Part shown: positions 8,544-16,922 of the stretch, piece by piece
Layout: each line of letters starts with the position of its first letter
Numbering within the stretch: the first letter of the stretch is position 1
DNA from: Kerstersia gyiorum
GTDB taxonomy: Bacteria; Pseudomonadota; Gammaproteobacteria; Burkholderiales; Burkholderiaceae_B
NCBI RefSeq assembly: GCF_004216755.1
Contig: NZ_SGWZ01000002.1
Coordinates: 682,001 to 746,000 of the forward strand
DNA length: 64,000 nt
Reading direction: 5' to 3'
Made by a program: the position numbers and the translations under genes
The notes under the pieces: generated by a model
What the model was told of the DNA's origin: nothing
The model's database searches: none
The model's input: the letters and a program-made list of their open reading frames with translations, nothing else

Positions 8544-9386
8544 TCAAACCTCCGTCCGGTACCAGGGCAGCAGCCACTTCTGCGCCATGCGCAGGCCGAA
8601 CAGCAACAGCAGCGAAGCGAACAGAACGACCGTTGCGATGGCGGCTGCGGCAGGGTAGTTGTTTTCTGCCTGCCGCATGAAAATCATCAACGAGGTTATC
8701 TCGGTGCGGAAGGGCAGATTGCCGGCAATCATCACCACCGCGCCGAATTCGCCCAGGCTGCGGATGAATGCCTGGGACGCGCCTGTCATGACCGCAGGCA
8801 GCAGTGCCGGCAGAATGACACGCAACAGGATCTGCCCGTCCCGGGCGCCCAGGGTCCTGGCGGCTTCTTCATATTCTGGCCCGACATCAGCCAGCACCGG
8901 CTGAACCGAGCGCACCACGAATGGCAGGCTGGTAAAGACCATGGCTATGACAAGGCCCGGAAAAGCATAGGCCACCTTGATGCCCCATGCCGAAAAATAC
9001 TGTCCCAGCCAGCCCGGCGGCGACAACAGCAGCGCCAGCGTCAGCCCGGCGACGGCGGTCGGCAGCGCGAAGGGCAGGTCAACCAGGGCGTCCAGCACGC
9101 GCTTGCCGGGAAACTCGTAGCGCACGATGATCCAGCTGAGCAGCAAACCCAGGATGGTCGCGAAAACCGTGGAGAGGAAGGCACCGTAGAGCGTGACGCG
9201 GTAGCTGGCAACGACACGCGGGTCACTGATGGCGCGCCAGTATTCCGCCCAGCTCATGCCGGAGGCATAGATCAGCAGGCCCGCGATGGGCAGCAGGATG
9301 ATCAGGGACAGGTAGAGGACACTGATGCCGAAGCTCAGGCCGAAGCCTGGCAGCGAGGGCGGGCGGTTGAAGAATTTTGGCAGCAT
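8544..9386 (-). CDS. cysT: Sulfate/thiosulfate ABC transporter permease CysT (CysU)
   Basis: 280-residue inner-membrane permease pairing with CysW. Membrane segments start at residue about 15, and the docking loop reads YEEAARTLGARDGQILLRVILPALLPA. The FIRSLGEFGAVVMIAGN stretch is typical of CysT. Start at 9386 gives MLPKFFNRPPSLPGFGLSFG, a usual CysT opening (PGFGL). It lies 65 nt downstream of sbp and the gap holds a 10-bp hairpin, which may set a lower permease-to-binding-protein ratio. Part of the sbp-cysT-cysW unit that feeds sulfate into cysteine synthesis. Confidence 0.95.
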   Translation of the reverse strand: MLPKFFNRPPSLPGFGLSFGISVLYLSLIILLPIAGLLIYASGMSWAEYWRAISDPRVVASYRVTLYGAFLSTVFATILGLLLSWIIVRYEFPGKRVLDALVDLPFALPTAVAGLTLALLLSPPGWLGQYFSAWGIKVAYAFPGLVIAMVFTSLPFVVRSVQPVLADVGPEYEEAARTLGARDGQILLRVILPALLPAVMTGASQAFIRSLGEFGAVVMIAGNLPFRTEITSLMIFMRQAENNYPAAAAIATVVLFASLLLLFGLRMAQKWLLPWYRTEV

Positions 9387-9396
9387 GTAAGGCGCA

Positions 9397-9421
9397 AAGG
9401 CGCCGCATGACGCGGCGCCTT
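9397..9421 (-). other. Hairpin in the sbp-cysT intergenic gap
   Basis: Perfect 10-bp inverted repeat (aaggcgccgc / gcggcgcctt) with a 5-nt loop between the sbp stop and the cysT start. No U tract follows on the minus strand. Such processing or stabilising hairpins often sit between a highly expressed binding-protein gene and its permease genes; that role is inferred. Confidence 0.55.
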
Positions 9422-9451
9422 GTGAGTATCAGCTTTCAGACGGTGAGGCGA

Positions 9452-10468
9452 TCAGCGTTGGCTGGCTGCCTTGGCGAGCAATTCATCGAGCACGCCGCCA
9501 GAAGCGAAATGCTTGGCCTGGATGCTGTCCCAGTCACCCAGCACGTCCTGCGGATTGAGCAGGCGGACGTTCGGGAAACGTTCGGCATTGGCCTTGATGA
9601 CTTCCGGGTCATGCACGCGGTAATTGTAGCTTGCCAGCAGGGCCTGGATTTCCGGACTGTACTGGAATTGCAGGAACTCGCGGGCGACGTCTTCGGTCTT
9701 TTCACGCTTGGCAACACGCTCCACCACCGCTACCGGGAATTCGGCCAGGACGCTGACGGGCGGTACTACGATTTCAAAGCCCTTGTCCTTGAATTCATCT
9801 GCCTTCGCGATATTGTTCACTTCGGATTCGAAGGTCAGCAGCACATCGCCCTGTTCATTGGCGAAGGCCGTGGTGGCGCCGCGGCCGCCCGTGGGGAAAG
9901 TTTCGACGTTGCCCAGGAGCTTGGTAACGAAGTCGCGGGTCTTGGCTTCATCGCCGCCGAATTTCTCATTGGCGTAGAGCCAGGCGCCCAGGTAGGTATA
10001 GCGAGCATTGCCGGAGGTCTTGGGGTTGGGGAAGACCAGCTTGACGTCTTCGCGGACCAGGTCATCCCAGTTCTTGATGTTCTTCGGGTTGTCCTTGCGC
10101 ACCAGGAAGGCAATGGTGCTGTAGTAGGGCGAACTGTTGTTGGCAAATTGCTGCTGCCAGTTCTTGGCAACGAAACCGCGGTTGGCCAGCAGGTTGATGT
10201 CCGTGACCTGGTTGAAGCTGACGGCGCTGATCGCCAACCCCTGCAGAATGGCGTTGGCCTGGGCGGTGGTGCCGCCAAAAGACGGTTCGATGGTCAGGTC
10301 TTCGCCCTTGGCTTCTTTCCAGTGCGCCACGAACAGCGGATTGATCGCGCCGAAGAGCTCACGGGAAATATCATAGGAAGCCGTGCCCAGTTTGGTCTGG
10401 GCACCGGCGGCGGCCGTTGCGCCCAGCAGGGCGATGGCAAGGCTGCGGGTCAGGAATCGTTTCAGCAT
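9452..10468 (-). CDS. sbp: Periplasmic sulfate-binding protein
   Basis: 338-residue secreted solute-binding protein, delivering sulfate (or thiosulfate) to CysTW. A Sec signal peptide occupies residues about 1-23 (LAIALLGATAAAGAQT). The mature part opens with the family pattern SYDISRELF, followed by IEPSFGGTTAQANAI, YYSTIAFLVRKDNPK, the FPNPKTSGNARYTYLGAW sulfate-site region and the FPTGGRGATTAF segment. All are diagnostic of Sbp/CysP. Separate sulfate versus thiosulfate preference cannot be told from sequence alone. First gene of sbp-cysT-cysW on the minus strand, 78 nt downstream of a hydrolase gene. Confidence 0.95.
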   Translation of the reverse strand: MLKRFLTRSLAIALLGATAAAGAQTKLGTASYDISRELFGAINPLFVAHWKEAKGEDLTIEPSFGGTTAQANAILQGLAISAVSFNQVTDINLLANRGFVAKNWQQQFANNSSPYYSTIAFLVRKDNPKNIKNWDDLVREDVKLVFPNPKTSGNARYTYLGAWLYANEKFGGDEAKTRDFVTKLLGNVETFPTGGRGATTAFANEQGDVLLTFESEVNNIAKADEFKDKGFEIVVPPVSVLAEFPVAVVERVAKREKTEDVAREFLQFQYSPEIQALLASYNYRVHDPEVIKANAERFPNVRLLNPQDVLGDWDSIQAKHFASGGVLDELLAKAASQR

Positions 10469-10546
10469 GTTGTGTGTCCTGTCTGGAAGGCGGATTCAAA
10501 AAATCAGGTAGGGGTAACTGCCAAGGCCATTGCCGGGAAAAGTGGC

Positions 10547-11155
10547 TCAGGTACGGACGGTGCGTTCCGGCACCGGAGGAATGCGGGGCGCAGGCGGTAC
10601 CAGGCGCCAACTGGCGCGGCGCCGCAGCGCAGTGAGGATCTTCAGGCCTTGTGGCCAGGCACCGAACCCCGAGGCGCTGTTGATATGACCTGCCTCGGAA
10701 AGGATGTTCAGGCGGCTGCCCCAGGCATCGGCGAAAAGCCGGGCGCGGTCCAGCGCGCAATACGGGTCGTTGTCGCTGGCCACTACCACGCTTTGAAAGG
10801 GCAGCGGGTTCAACGGGATCGGACCGAAACTGCGCAGGGCCTCATGAGCGCCGGGCCGTTCGATGTCGGCGGGCGCCACCAGCAGCGCCCCTGCAACACG
10901 GCGTTGCAGGCTGGCGGGCAGGTGGGCCACGGTAACGCAGCCCAGGCTATGGGCCACCAGCAGCGCGGGCGTCGGCGACTCGCTGATGGCGCGCGCCAGC
11001 GTATCCACCCAGGCGGCCGGTGAGGGCGTGTCCCAGTCTTCCTGCTGCAAGCGCACGACGTTCGAAAGTCGGCTTTCCCAGAGGCTTTGCCAGTGGCCGG
11101 CGTCGGAGTTGCGCCAGCCGGGGATGATGATGGTCTGAAGTCGCATGGCGCTCAT
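10547..11155 (-). CDS. RBBP9/YdeN-type alpha/beta serine hydrolase
   Basis: 202-residue single-domain hydrolase. The fold opens with TIIIPGWRNSDAGHWQ (residues 8-23), the Gly-Trp oxyanion loop of the RBBP9/YdeN family. The nucleophile is Ser70 in AHSLGC, the acid lies in ASDNDPYC (Asp128 or Asp130) and the base is His157 in EAGHINSASGFG. The triad is therefore complete. The physiological substrate is unknown. Two close ATGs (11155, 11146) are possible, neither with a clear ribosome site. It lies upstream of sbp on the same strand; whether it belongs to sulfate metabolism is only a neighbour-based guess. Confidence 0.88.
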   Translation of the reverse strand: MSAMRLQTIIIPGWRNSDAGHWQSLWESRLSNVVRLQQEDWDTPSPAAWVDTLARAISESPTPALLVAHSLGCVTVAHLPASLQRRVAGALLVAPADIERPGAHEALRSFGPIPLNPLPFQSVVVASDNDPYCALDRARLFADAWGSRLNILSEAGHINSASGFGAWPQGLKILTALRRRASWRLVPPAPRIPPVPERTVRT

Positions 11156-11486
11156 GATGCAGGCCGGCGAACGCAACTCAAACGAATAATTCGCCCTTTG
11201 TATATTCTTCAAAGAAATATGAAGACGGGTTGTGCATAGCTAAATCCGTGGGTTTTCTGTGGCAGTTGTGAGGCATGCTCCGGTCCTCTCCACCGTAGGA
11301 AAAGCAGTGCTGCGTGAACATTGATTCACATGAAAGGGACAGTATTAGGGTTAGGCCGGACGCCCGCATGGGTATTGCATCGTGTATGCTCAAGGAATAA
11401 GGCCGGACGCCGCATGGCGAGCTTTTCCGTGATGGCGGCCAGCTCCGTTCATTGCATCTATATCGCGTCACAAGAGGAACCGTTAC
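11156..11486. other. Divergent intergenic region upstream of livJ, with a direct repeat
   Basis: 331 nt between the hydrolase and livJ, containing no convincing gene. It holds an AT-rich imperfect hairpin around 11201-11221 (tatattctt / aagaaatat). It also has an 18-19 bp direct repeat with core GGCCGGACGCC: AGGCCGGACGCCCGCATGG at 11353-11371 and its near copy at 11400-11417, 47 nt apart. The repeats sit 70-130 nt before livJ and may be regulator sites. A ribosome site GAGGAA precedes livJ. Confidence 0.5.
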
Positions 11487-12599
11487 ATGAAAGCTGTATT
11501 CAAACTGGCCCCGATTGCGTTCTCCCTGCTTGGCCTGGCGGCTGCCGCGAATGCGGACACGCTGAAAATCGCCGTTGTCGGCCCGGTAACCGGAGCCGTG
11601 ACGCAGTATGGCGATATGGTACGCGAAGGCGTCTTCACGGCTGTCGAACAATACAACGCCAAGGGCGGCGTCAACGGCAAGCAGGTGGAACTGCAGGTGA
11701 TAGACGATGCATGCGAGCCCAAGCAAGGCCCGGTGGCAGCCAATAATGTCGTCAATGCCGGTATCGGCTTCGTCGTCGGTCATGTCTGCTCGGGCGCAAC
11801 CATCGCTGCCGCGGATATCTATGACAGCGAAGGCGTAGTGATGATTTCTCCCTCGGCCACGGCGCCCGCACTGACCGACGGCAAGGATTACGAGTTCATC
11901 TTCCGCACCATTGGCCGTGACGACCAGCAAGGCCCGGCAGCCGGCAAGTTCATTGTGGAAACCCTCAAGCCGGCCAAGGTGGCCGTGCTGCACGACAAGC
12001 AATCCTATGGCCAGGGCATCGCCACGGCCGTGCGCGATACGGTCAAGGCCGGCGGTATCGACGTCGCTGTCTTCGAAGGCATCAATGCCGGAGATACCGA
12101 TTATTCCGCCGTGATCACCAAGCTGAAGTCGGCCGGCGTCGATTTCGTCTATTTCGGCGGCTACCACCCCGAACTGGGCCTGTTGCTGCGCCAGGCGGCG
12201 GAGCAGGGCCTGAAAGCTCGCTTCATGGGCCCGGAAGGCGCAGGTAATCCTGACATCAACGCCATTGCCGGTCCCGCGGTCGAAGGTATGCTGCTGACCC
12301 TGCCGGCCGATTTCAGCTCTGACCCCGCCAATGCGGAAGTGGTGCGTCTCTTCAAGGAAAAGGGCCGCAACGCCAGCGGCGCCTTCCAGTTGCAGGCCTA
12401 TGCGGCAACGCAGGTGCTGTTCGACGCGATCAATGCCACGAAGAGCGAAGACCCGGAAGTGATCGCCGAATACCTGCATGCCAACAGCTTCAAGACGCCG
12501 ATTGGCGAAATTTCCTGGAACAAGCAGGGCGACCTGAACGACTTCAAGTTCTCGGTCTATTCCTGGCATGCCGATGGCAGCCAGAAACTGGTGCAGTAA
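11487..12599 (+). CDS. livJ: Periplasmic branched-chain amino-acid binding protein
   Basis: 370-residue solute-binding protein of the Leu/Ile/Val family, exported by a signal peptide ending near AANA-DTLK (residue about 24). Features include the opening KIAVVGPVTGAVTQYG, a cysteine pair Cys76 and Cys101 equivalent to the disulfide of E. coli LivJ/LivK, the PSATAPALTD ligand loop, and DTDYSAVITKLKSAGVDFVYFGG. It delivers substrate to the permease and ATPases, whose genes livHMGF begin 3.4 kb downstream on the same strand, separated by nmo (opposite strand), ubiA and proC. It has its own promoter region and its own strong terminator. Confidence 0.93.
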   Translation: MKAVFKLAPIAFSLLGLAAAANADTLKIAVVGPVTGAVTQYGDMVREGVFTAVEQYNAKGGVNGKQVELQVIDDACEPKQGPVAANNVVNAGIGFVVGHVCSGATIAAADIYDSEGVVMISPSATAPALTDGKDYEFIFRTIGRDDQQGPAAGKFIVETLKPAKVAVLHDKQSYGQGIATAVRDTVKAGGIDVAVFEGINAGDTDYSAVITKLKSAGVDFVYFGGYHPELGLLLRQAAEQGLKARFMGPEGAGNPDINAIAGPAVEGMLLTLPADFSSDPANAEVVRLFKEKGRNASGAFQLQAYAATQVLFDAINATKSEDPEVIAEYLHANSFKTPIGEISWNKQGDLNDFKFSVYSWHADGSQKLVQ

Positions 12600-12721
12600 G
12601 CCCCTGTTCAACCCAGCCGGCAGGCAAGGCGCCACCGGCTGATGGTTAGTGATGGATAGTGGCAGGCGTGGCTTCTGCCCATGGCCATCCTTGGCGGGCT
12701 GGCGCCCAGCCTGTCTGTCCA

Positions 12722-12753
12722 AAGCCCTGGCACCTTTCGCGGTGCCAGGGCTT
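12722..12753 (+). terminator. Intrinsic terminator after livJ
   Basis: Perfect 13-bp stem (aagccctggcacc / ggtgccagggctt) with a 6-nt loop, followed on the plus strand by TGTTTCTTTCTTG, a pyrimidine-rich tail. It lies 120 nt after the livJ stop. Confidence 0.75.
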
Positions 12754-12762
12754 GTTTCTTTC

Positions 12763-12804
12763 TTGTCCGGTTGCGGCCGACAGCGGCCGGCCGCAACCGG
12801 ACAA
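12763..12804. other. Perfect 16-bp inverted repeat between convergent livJ and nitronate monooxygenase genes
   Basis: Arms ttgtccggttgcggcc (12763-12778) and ggccgcaaccggacaa (12789-12804) with a 10-nt loop. Neither side has a U tract, so this is not a standard intrinsic terminator. It sits 10 nt after the monooxygenase stop and directly behind the livJ terminator. It could act as a 3' end stabiliser for the minus-strand mRNA. Confidence 0.6.
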
Positions 12805-12814
12805 GCGTGGGGGC

Positions 12815-13774
12815 CTAGTCCAGCATCAGCCGGCGGCGTGCCGCCGCGTATTGCTGCGCCAGCTGCTCGATGTAATCGGCGGCAGCTTGCACCTGGCCGA
12901 CGGCGCCTATGCCTTGGCCGCAGCCCCAGATGTCTTTCCAGGCCTTGGCGGCGCGGTCCCCGCCGAAATTCATCTGCGTCGGATCACTGACCGGCAGGTT
13001 GTCCGGGTCCAGGCCGGCCGCCACGATGGATGGCTTGAGATAGTTGCCGTGGATGCCGGTAAAGAAGTTGGTATAGACGATATCGTCGGAGCTGCCGTCC
13101 ACGATGGCCTGCTTGTAGGCAGCCGAAGCACGGGCTTCTTCCGTGGCGATGAAGGCAGACCCGATGTAGGCGAAATCTGCGCCTATGGCCTGGGCGGCAA
13201 GAATGCCGTTGCCGGTGGCAATGGCGCCCGACAAGGCCAGCGGCCCGTCGAACCAGGCGCGGATTTCCTGCACCAGGGCGAAGGGATGTTTGGTGCCGGC
13301 ATGTCCGCCCGCACCGCTGGCGACTGCAATCAGGCCGTCCGCGCCTTTGGCGATGGCCTTGCGGGCAAAGGTGTCGTTGATGACGTCATGCAACACAATG
13401 CCGCCATATTCGTGGGCAGCCTGGTTGATCTCGGGCTGTGCCCCGAGCGAAGTAATGATGATCGGCACTTTGTACTTGGCGCACAGCGCCATATCGTGTT
13501 CCAGGCGCTGGTTGCTGCGATGGACGATCTGATTGATGGCGAAGGGGGCCGCTGGACGGTCCGGGTGCGCCCGGTTATGGGCCGCGAGGCTCTCGGTGAT
13601 CTCAGCCAGCCAGTCTTCCAGCTGTTCCGCCGGGCGGGCATTGAGCGCGGGCATGGAGCCGACGATGCCGGCCTTGCATTGCGCGATGACGAGACTGGGC
13701 GTGCTGACGATGAACATCGGCGAGGCAATCACGGGCAGGCGCAACTGCGTGAGGATTCGGGGCAGTTTGGACAT
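12815..13774 (-). CDS. Nitronate monooxygenase (2-nitropropane dioxygenase family)
   Basis: 319-residue FMN-dependent TIM-barrel enzyme that oxidises alkyl nitronates to carbonyl and nitrite, possibly detoxifying propionate-3-nitronate. It opens with the family motif LPVIASPMFIVS (13-24). FMN-binding glycine-rich stretches appear as ADGLIAVASGAGGHAGTK (the GAGGHAG phosphate loop) and LALSGAIATGNGILAAQAIGADFAYIGSAF. The C-terminal VGQVQAAADYIEQL is usual. A strong ribosome site AAGGAGAG ends about 8 nt before the ATG at 13774. It is transcribed convergently with livJ and divergently from ubiA. The family also contains enoyl reductase FabK, but the motifs fit NMO. Confidence 0.9.
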   Translation of the reverse strand: MSKLPRILTQLRLPVIASPMFIVSTPSLVIAQCKAGIVGSMPALNARPAEQLEDWLAEITESLAAHNRAHPDRPAAPFAINQIVHRSNQRLEHDMALCAKYKVPIIITSLGAQPEINQAAHEYGGIVLHDVINDTFARKAIAKGADGLIAVASGAGGHAGTKHPFALVQEIRAWFDGPLALSGAIATGNGILAAQAIGADFAYIGSAFIATEEARASAAYKQAIVDGSSDDIVYTNFFTGIHGNYLKPSIVAAGLDPDNLPVSDPTQMNFGGDRAAKAWKDIWGCGQGIGAVGQVQAAADYIEQLAQQYAAARRRLMLD

Positions 13775-14046
13775 CTATCTCTCTCCTTGTTATGGGCCGG
13801 GCGCCACGTTATGTTGCGGCGGCGCCTGGCCTGTCATCCGGTCTGGGGCCTGCCAGCGATTATGAAGCAAGAAGCCGGGAGGGCCAGGGATTGCCCCCGG
13901 GGCCGGCATGACTGCCGTCGCGTCAATTTGTTGTCGCGCTGATCGATCGCCGGGCAGCCGCTACAATGTTCGCTTCGCCAATGCGGGCCGCAGCGGACAG
14001 CGTTTGACCGATGCGGGCCGAGGTGTGCCGAAGGGGATTTGATTCG

Positions 14047-14931
14047 ATGACCATGGAAGCCTTGAAGCCTGATTTGTTCCAGCGCCTGGGACTGTATGCC
14101 CGCCTGACGCGGCTGGACAAGCCTATTGGTTCACTGTTGCTGCTGTGGCCCACGCTCTGGGCGCTCTGGGCCGCGACCGGCGGCTGGCCGTCCTGGTACA
14201 TCCTGATTGTCTTCATCATAGGCACAGTGCTGATGCGTTCGGCCGGGTGTGCGATCAACGACTATTTCGATCGCGACTTCGATCGGCACGTAGACCGGAC
14301 CCAGGCCCGCGTCCTGACGACCGGCCAGATCAGTGGCAAGGAAGCGCTGCTGGTTGCGGCGGCGCTGGCCCTGGTGTCGCTGCTGCTGATCTTGCCGCTC
14401 AACCAGCTGACGCTGTGGCTATCGCTGCCCGCTATCTTCCTGGCCATTACTTATCCGCTGATGAAGCGCTTTTTTGCGATCCCGCAAGCCTATCTGGGCA
14501 TTGCTTTCGGCTTCGGCATTCCGATGGGCTACGCTGCGGTCCAGAATGCACTGCCGCTGGAAGCCTGGATCATGCTGGCCGCCAACATCTGCTGGGCCAT
14601 TGCGTACGACACCGAATATGCCATGGTGGACCGTGAAGACGACATCAAGCTCGGGCTCAAGACTTCGGCAGTCACCTTCGGCTCATGGGATGTGACGATG
14701 GTGGCATTCTTCTATGCCGCGACGCTGTCGCTGCTGGCTGTTTTTGGCGGCATGAAGGGCTACCAAAGCTGGTTCTGGGTCGGGCTGGCCGTTGCCGCCA
14801 TCATCGCCCTGCGCCATTTGCTATGGATACGCGAACGGGACCGCGCAGCATGTTTCCGTGCGTTTCTCAATAACACCTGGTTCGGTTTTTCCGTTTTTGC
14901 CGGGATTTTCCTGGAAACCATGCTGGGATAA
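14047..14931 (+). CDS. ubiA: 4-hydroxybenzoate octaprenyltransferase
   Basis: 294-residue integral membrane prenyltransferase that joins a polyprenyl chain to 4-hydroxybenzoate, the second step of ubiquinone synthesis. Both Asp-rich Mg-diphosphate motifs are present: NDYFDRDFD at residues 71-79 and the YDTEYAMVDREDD block at about 187-199. The opening RLTRLDKPIGSLLLLWPTLW is a UbiA signature. About eight hydrophobic helices are evident. I selected the ATG at 14047, preceded by AAGGGG about 10 nt away. proC follows 44 nt downstream of the stop and may share the transcript. Confidence 0.96.
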   Translation: MTMEALKPDLFQRLGLYARLTRLDKPIGSLLLLWPTLWALWAATGGWPSWYILIVFIIGTVLMRSAGCAINDYFDRDFDRHVDRTQARVLTTGQISGKEALLVAAALALVSLLLILPLNQLTLWLSLPAIFLAITYPLMKRFFAIPQAYLGIAFGFGIPMGYAAVQNALPLEAWIMLAANICWAIAYDTEYAMVDREDDIKLGLKTSAVTFGSWDVTMVAFFYAATLSLLAVFGGMKGYQSWFWVGLAVAAIIALRHLLWIRERDRAACFRAFLNNTWFGFSVFAGIFLETMLG

Positions 14932-14975
14932 CACCGGCACCTGCCCGGGGGCAGGAGAGAGGGGGAGTGTCTGAG

Positions 14976-15803
14976 ATGTCTAAGGATTTGCGAATTGCCT
15001 TTATCGGCGGCGGCAATATGGCCGCAGCGCTGGGCGCAGGCCTGTCGGGCAAACTGTGTCCGGCAGGAAACATACACGTCGTTGATATCAATGAGGATAT
15101 CCGGGCGCGCTGGCAAGGGCAGGGCAGTACGGTGGCGGCCAGCGCAGACGAGGCGCTGCGCGCCTGCAACGTCTGGATCTACGCCGTCAAGCCGCAGGTC
15201 ATGGACCAGGTCGTGCAGGCCACCCGCCCGTGGATGGCGCCAGGCACGCTGGTTATCAGCATCGCCGCCGGCATCACGCTGGCGCGTTTCGAGGAATGGC
15301 TGGCGGGCGCAGAATCGCCGCGCCTGGTGCGCTGCATGCCCAATACCCCGGCGCTGGTCGGCGCGGGTGCCTCGGGCCTGTATGCCGCAGCCGAGGTGCC
15401 GCAGGAACAGCGCGAACTGGCTGCTTCCATTCTGGCGGCAGTGGGCACGGTCACTTGGGTCGAACGCGAAGAGCAGCTTGATGCTGTGACGGCGCTGTCG
15501 GGCAGCGGTCCTGCATATATCTTCCTGCTGATCGAAGCCCTGACCGCCGGTGGCGAGCAATTGGGGCTGGCACAGGCAGATGCGCAGACGCTGGCGATCC
15601 AGACCGTGCTGGGGGCCGCACAACTGGCCGCAAACTCCACGGAATCCCCGGCTGTCCTGCGCCAGCGGGTGACGTCCCCTGGCGGCACGACTGCCGCCGC
15701 GCTGCAGGTTTTCGAGCAGCGCGAATGGGCGGCCATCGTTGGCGAAGCGATGCAGGCTGCCGCCCGACGTGCCGCCGAACTCAGCCAGGGCACCGGCTCA
15801 TAG
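14976..15803 (+). CDS. proC: Pyrroline-5-carboxylate reductase
   Basis: 275-residue NADPH-dependent enzyme for the last step of proline synthesis, cytoplasmic. The Rossmann motif is IAFIGGGNMAAALG (residues 7-20). VRCMPNTPALVGAGASGLYA and ALSGSGPAYIFLLIEALTAGGEQLGL are the conserved catalytic and dimer stretches, ending with LRQRVTSPGGTTAAALQVFE. ATG 14976 is preceded by GGGGGAG with good spacing. A GTG at 14967 is an in-frame alternative adding three residues, also with an SD (AGGAG). Downstream of ubiA on the same strand. Confidence 0.96.
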   Translation: MSKDLRIAFIGGGNMAAALGAGLSGKLCPAGNIHVVDINEDIRARWQGQGSTVAASADEALRACNVWIYAVKPQVMDQVVQATRPWMAPGTLVISIAAGITLARFEEWLAGAESPRLVRCMPNTPALVGAGASGLYAAAEVPQEQRELAASILAAVGTVTWVEREEQLDAVTALSGSGPAYIFLLIEALTAGGEQLGLAQADAQTLAIQTVLGAAQLAANSTESPAVLRQRVTSPGGTTAAALQVFEQREWAAIVGEAMQAAARRAAELSQGTGS

Positions 15804-15998
15804 CGCTTCAGGAACGTTTGTTTAAGGGTTTCTACTAAACCTGCTGCCCAGCTGTGTCCTGAAAGACGGCAACGGCAGTAGGGGAATGTAGAATTGCCGT
15901 TTTGGCATCGCGGCCAGCGTTGCCTTCAACCGTTTCCACCCGCACGCAAGCCGCCCGCCGCATGGCGTGGATGGCTTGCGCAGGCTGAGTGTTTTCCT

Positions 15999-16922
15999 AT
16001 GTCCGACCTTCTTCCACAAATTGTCCAGCAGCTGTTCAACGGCTTGTCGCTGGGCGCGATCTACGCATTGATCGCCATTGGCTATACCATGGTCTACGGC
16101 ATCATTGGCATGATCAATTTCGCCCATGGCGAAATCTACATGATCGGTGCCTATGTCGGCCTGGTCACATTGACGGCCATCGGCACGCAGACCGGCATGC
16201 CGCTGTACATGATCATCGCCATCATGCTCATCGTCTCGGTGGCGGTCACCGGCGCCTACGGTTTTGCGGTCGAACGCATCGCATACCGGCCGGTACGCGG
16301 CGGCCCGCGCCTGGTTGCCCTGATCTCCGCGATCGGTATGTCCATTTTTCTGCAGAACTGGGTGGCGCTGGGCCAGGGCTCACGCGACATGGCTGTGCCG
16401 TCGTTGATTTCCGGCGGTTTACAGTTCCATCTGTCGGGCTTCGACGTCATGCTGCCGTATTCCCGCATCCTGATCATCTTCGTGACGGTGGTGATGATGG
16501 TGGGGCTCACGCTGTTCATCCGGCATTCGCGCATGGGCCGCGCGTCGCGCGCCTGCTCTCAGGACATGCGCATGGCCAATCTGCTGGGCATTGATACCAA
16601 TCGCGTCATTTCCTTCACCTTCGTGCTTGGCGCCATGCTGGCTGCGGTCGGCGGCGTGCTGATCGCCATCACCATCGGCAAGCTCAATCCCTACATCGGC
16701 TTCATCGCCGGCATCAAGGCCTTTACGGCTGCCGTGCTGGGGGGCATAGGCAGCATCCCCGGCGCGATGCTGGGGGGTGTGATCCTGGGGCTGGCGGAAA
16801 CCTTCGCGGCGGCATTCCTGTCCTCCCAATACAAGGACATCGTGGCTTTCGGGCTGCTGGTGTTGGTGCTGCTGTTCCGGCCTACCGGACTGCTGGGTAA
16901 ACCGGAAGTGGAAAAAGTCTGA
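15999..16922 (+). CDS. livH: Branched-chain amino-acid ABC transporter permease LivH
   Basis: 307-residue inner-membrane permease of the high-affinity Leu/Ile/Val importer. It begins [41 protein letters not shown], diagnostic of LivH, and carries the cytoplasmic docking segment [28 protein letters not shown] plus the [21 protein letters not shown]-terminal motif. The frame is open further upstream but the start at 15999 gives the family N-terminus. First of four overlapping genes: its TGA shares one base with the livM ATG. Confidence 0.95.
   Translation: MSDLLPQIVQQLFNGLSLGAIYALIAIGYTMVYGIIGMINFAHGEIYMIGAYVGLVTLTAIGTQTGMPLYMIIAIMLIVSVAVTGAYGFAVERIAYRPVRGGPRLVALISAIGMSIFLQNWVALGQGSRDMAVPSLISGGLQFHLSGFDVMLPYSRILIIFVTVVMMVGLTLFIRHSRMGRASRACSQDMRMANLLGIDTNRVISFTFVLGAMLAAVGGVLIAITIGKLNPYIGFIAGIKAFTAAVLGGIGSIPGAMLGGVILGLAETFAAAFLSSQYKDIVAFGLLVLVLLFRPTGLLGKPEVEKV

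Noticed and set aside
11178..12722. 514-codon open frame on the minus strand
   Set aside because: Antisense to livJ, and extends into its control region with no recognisable motif.
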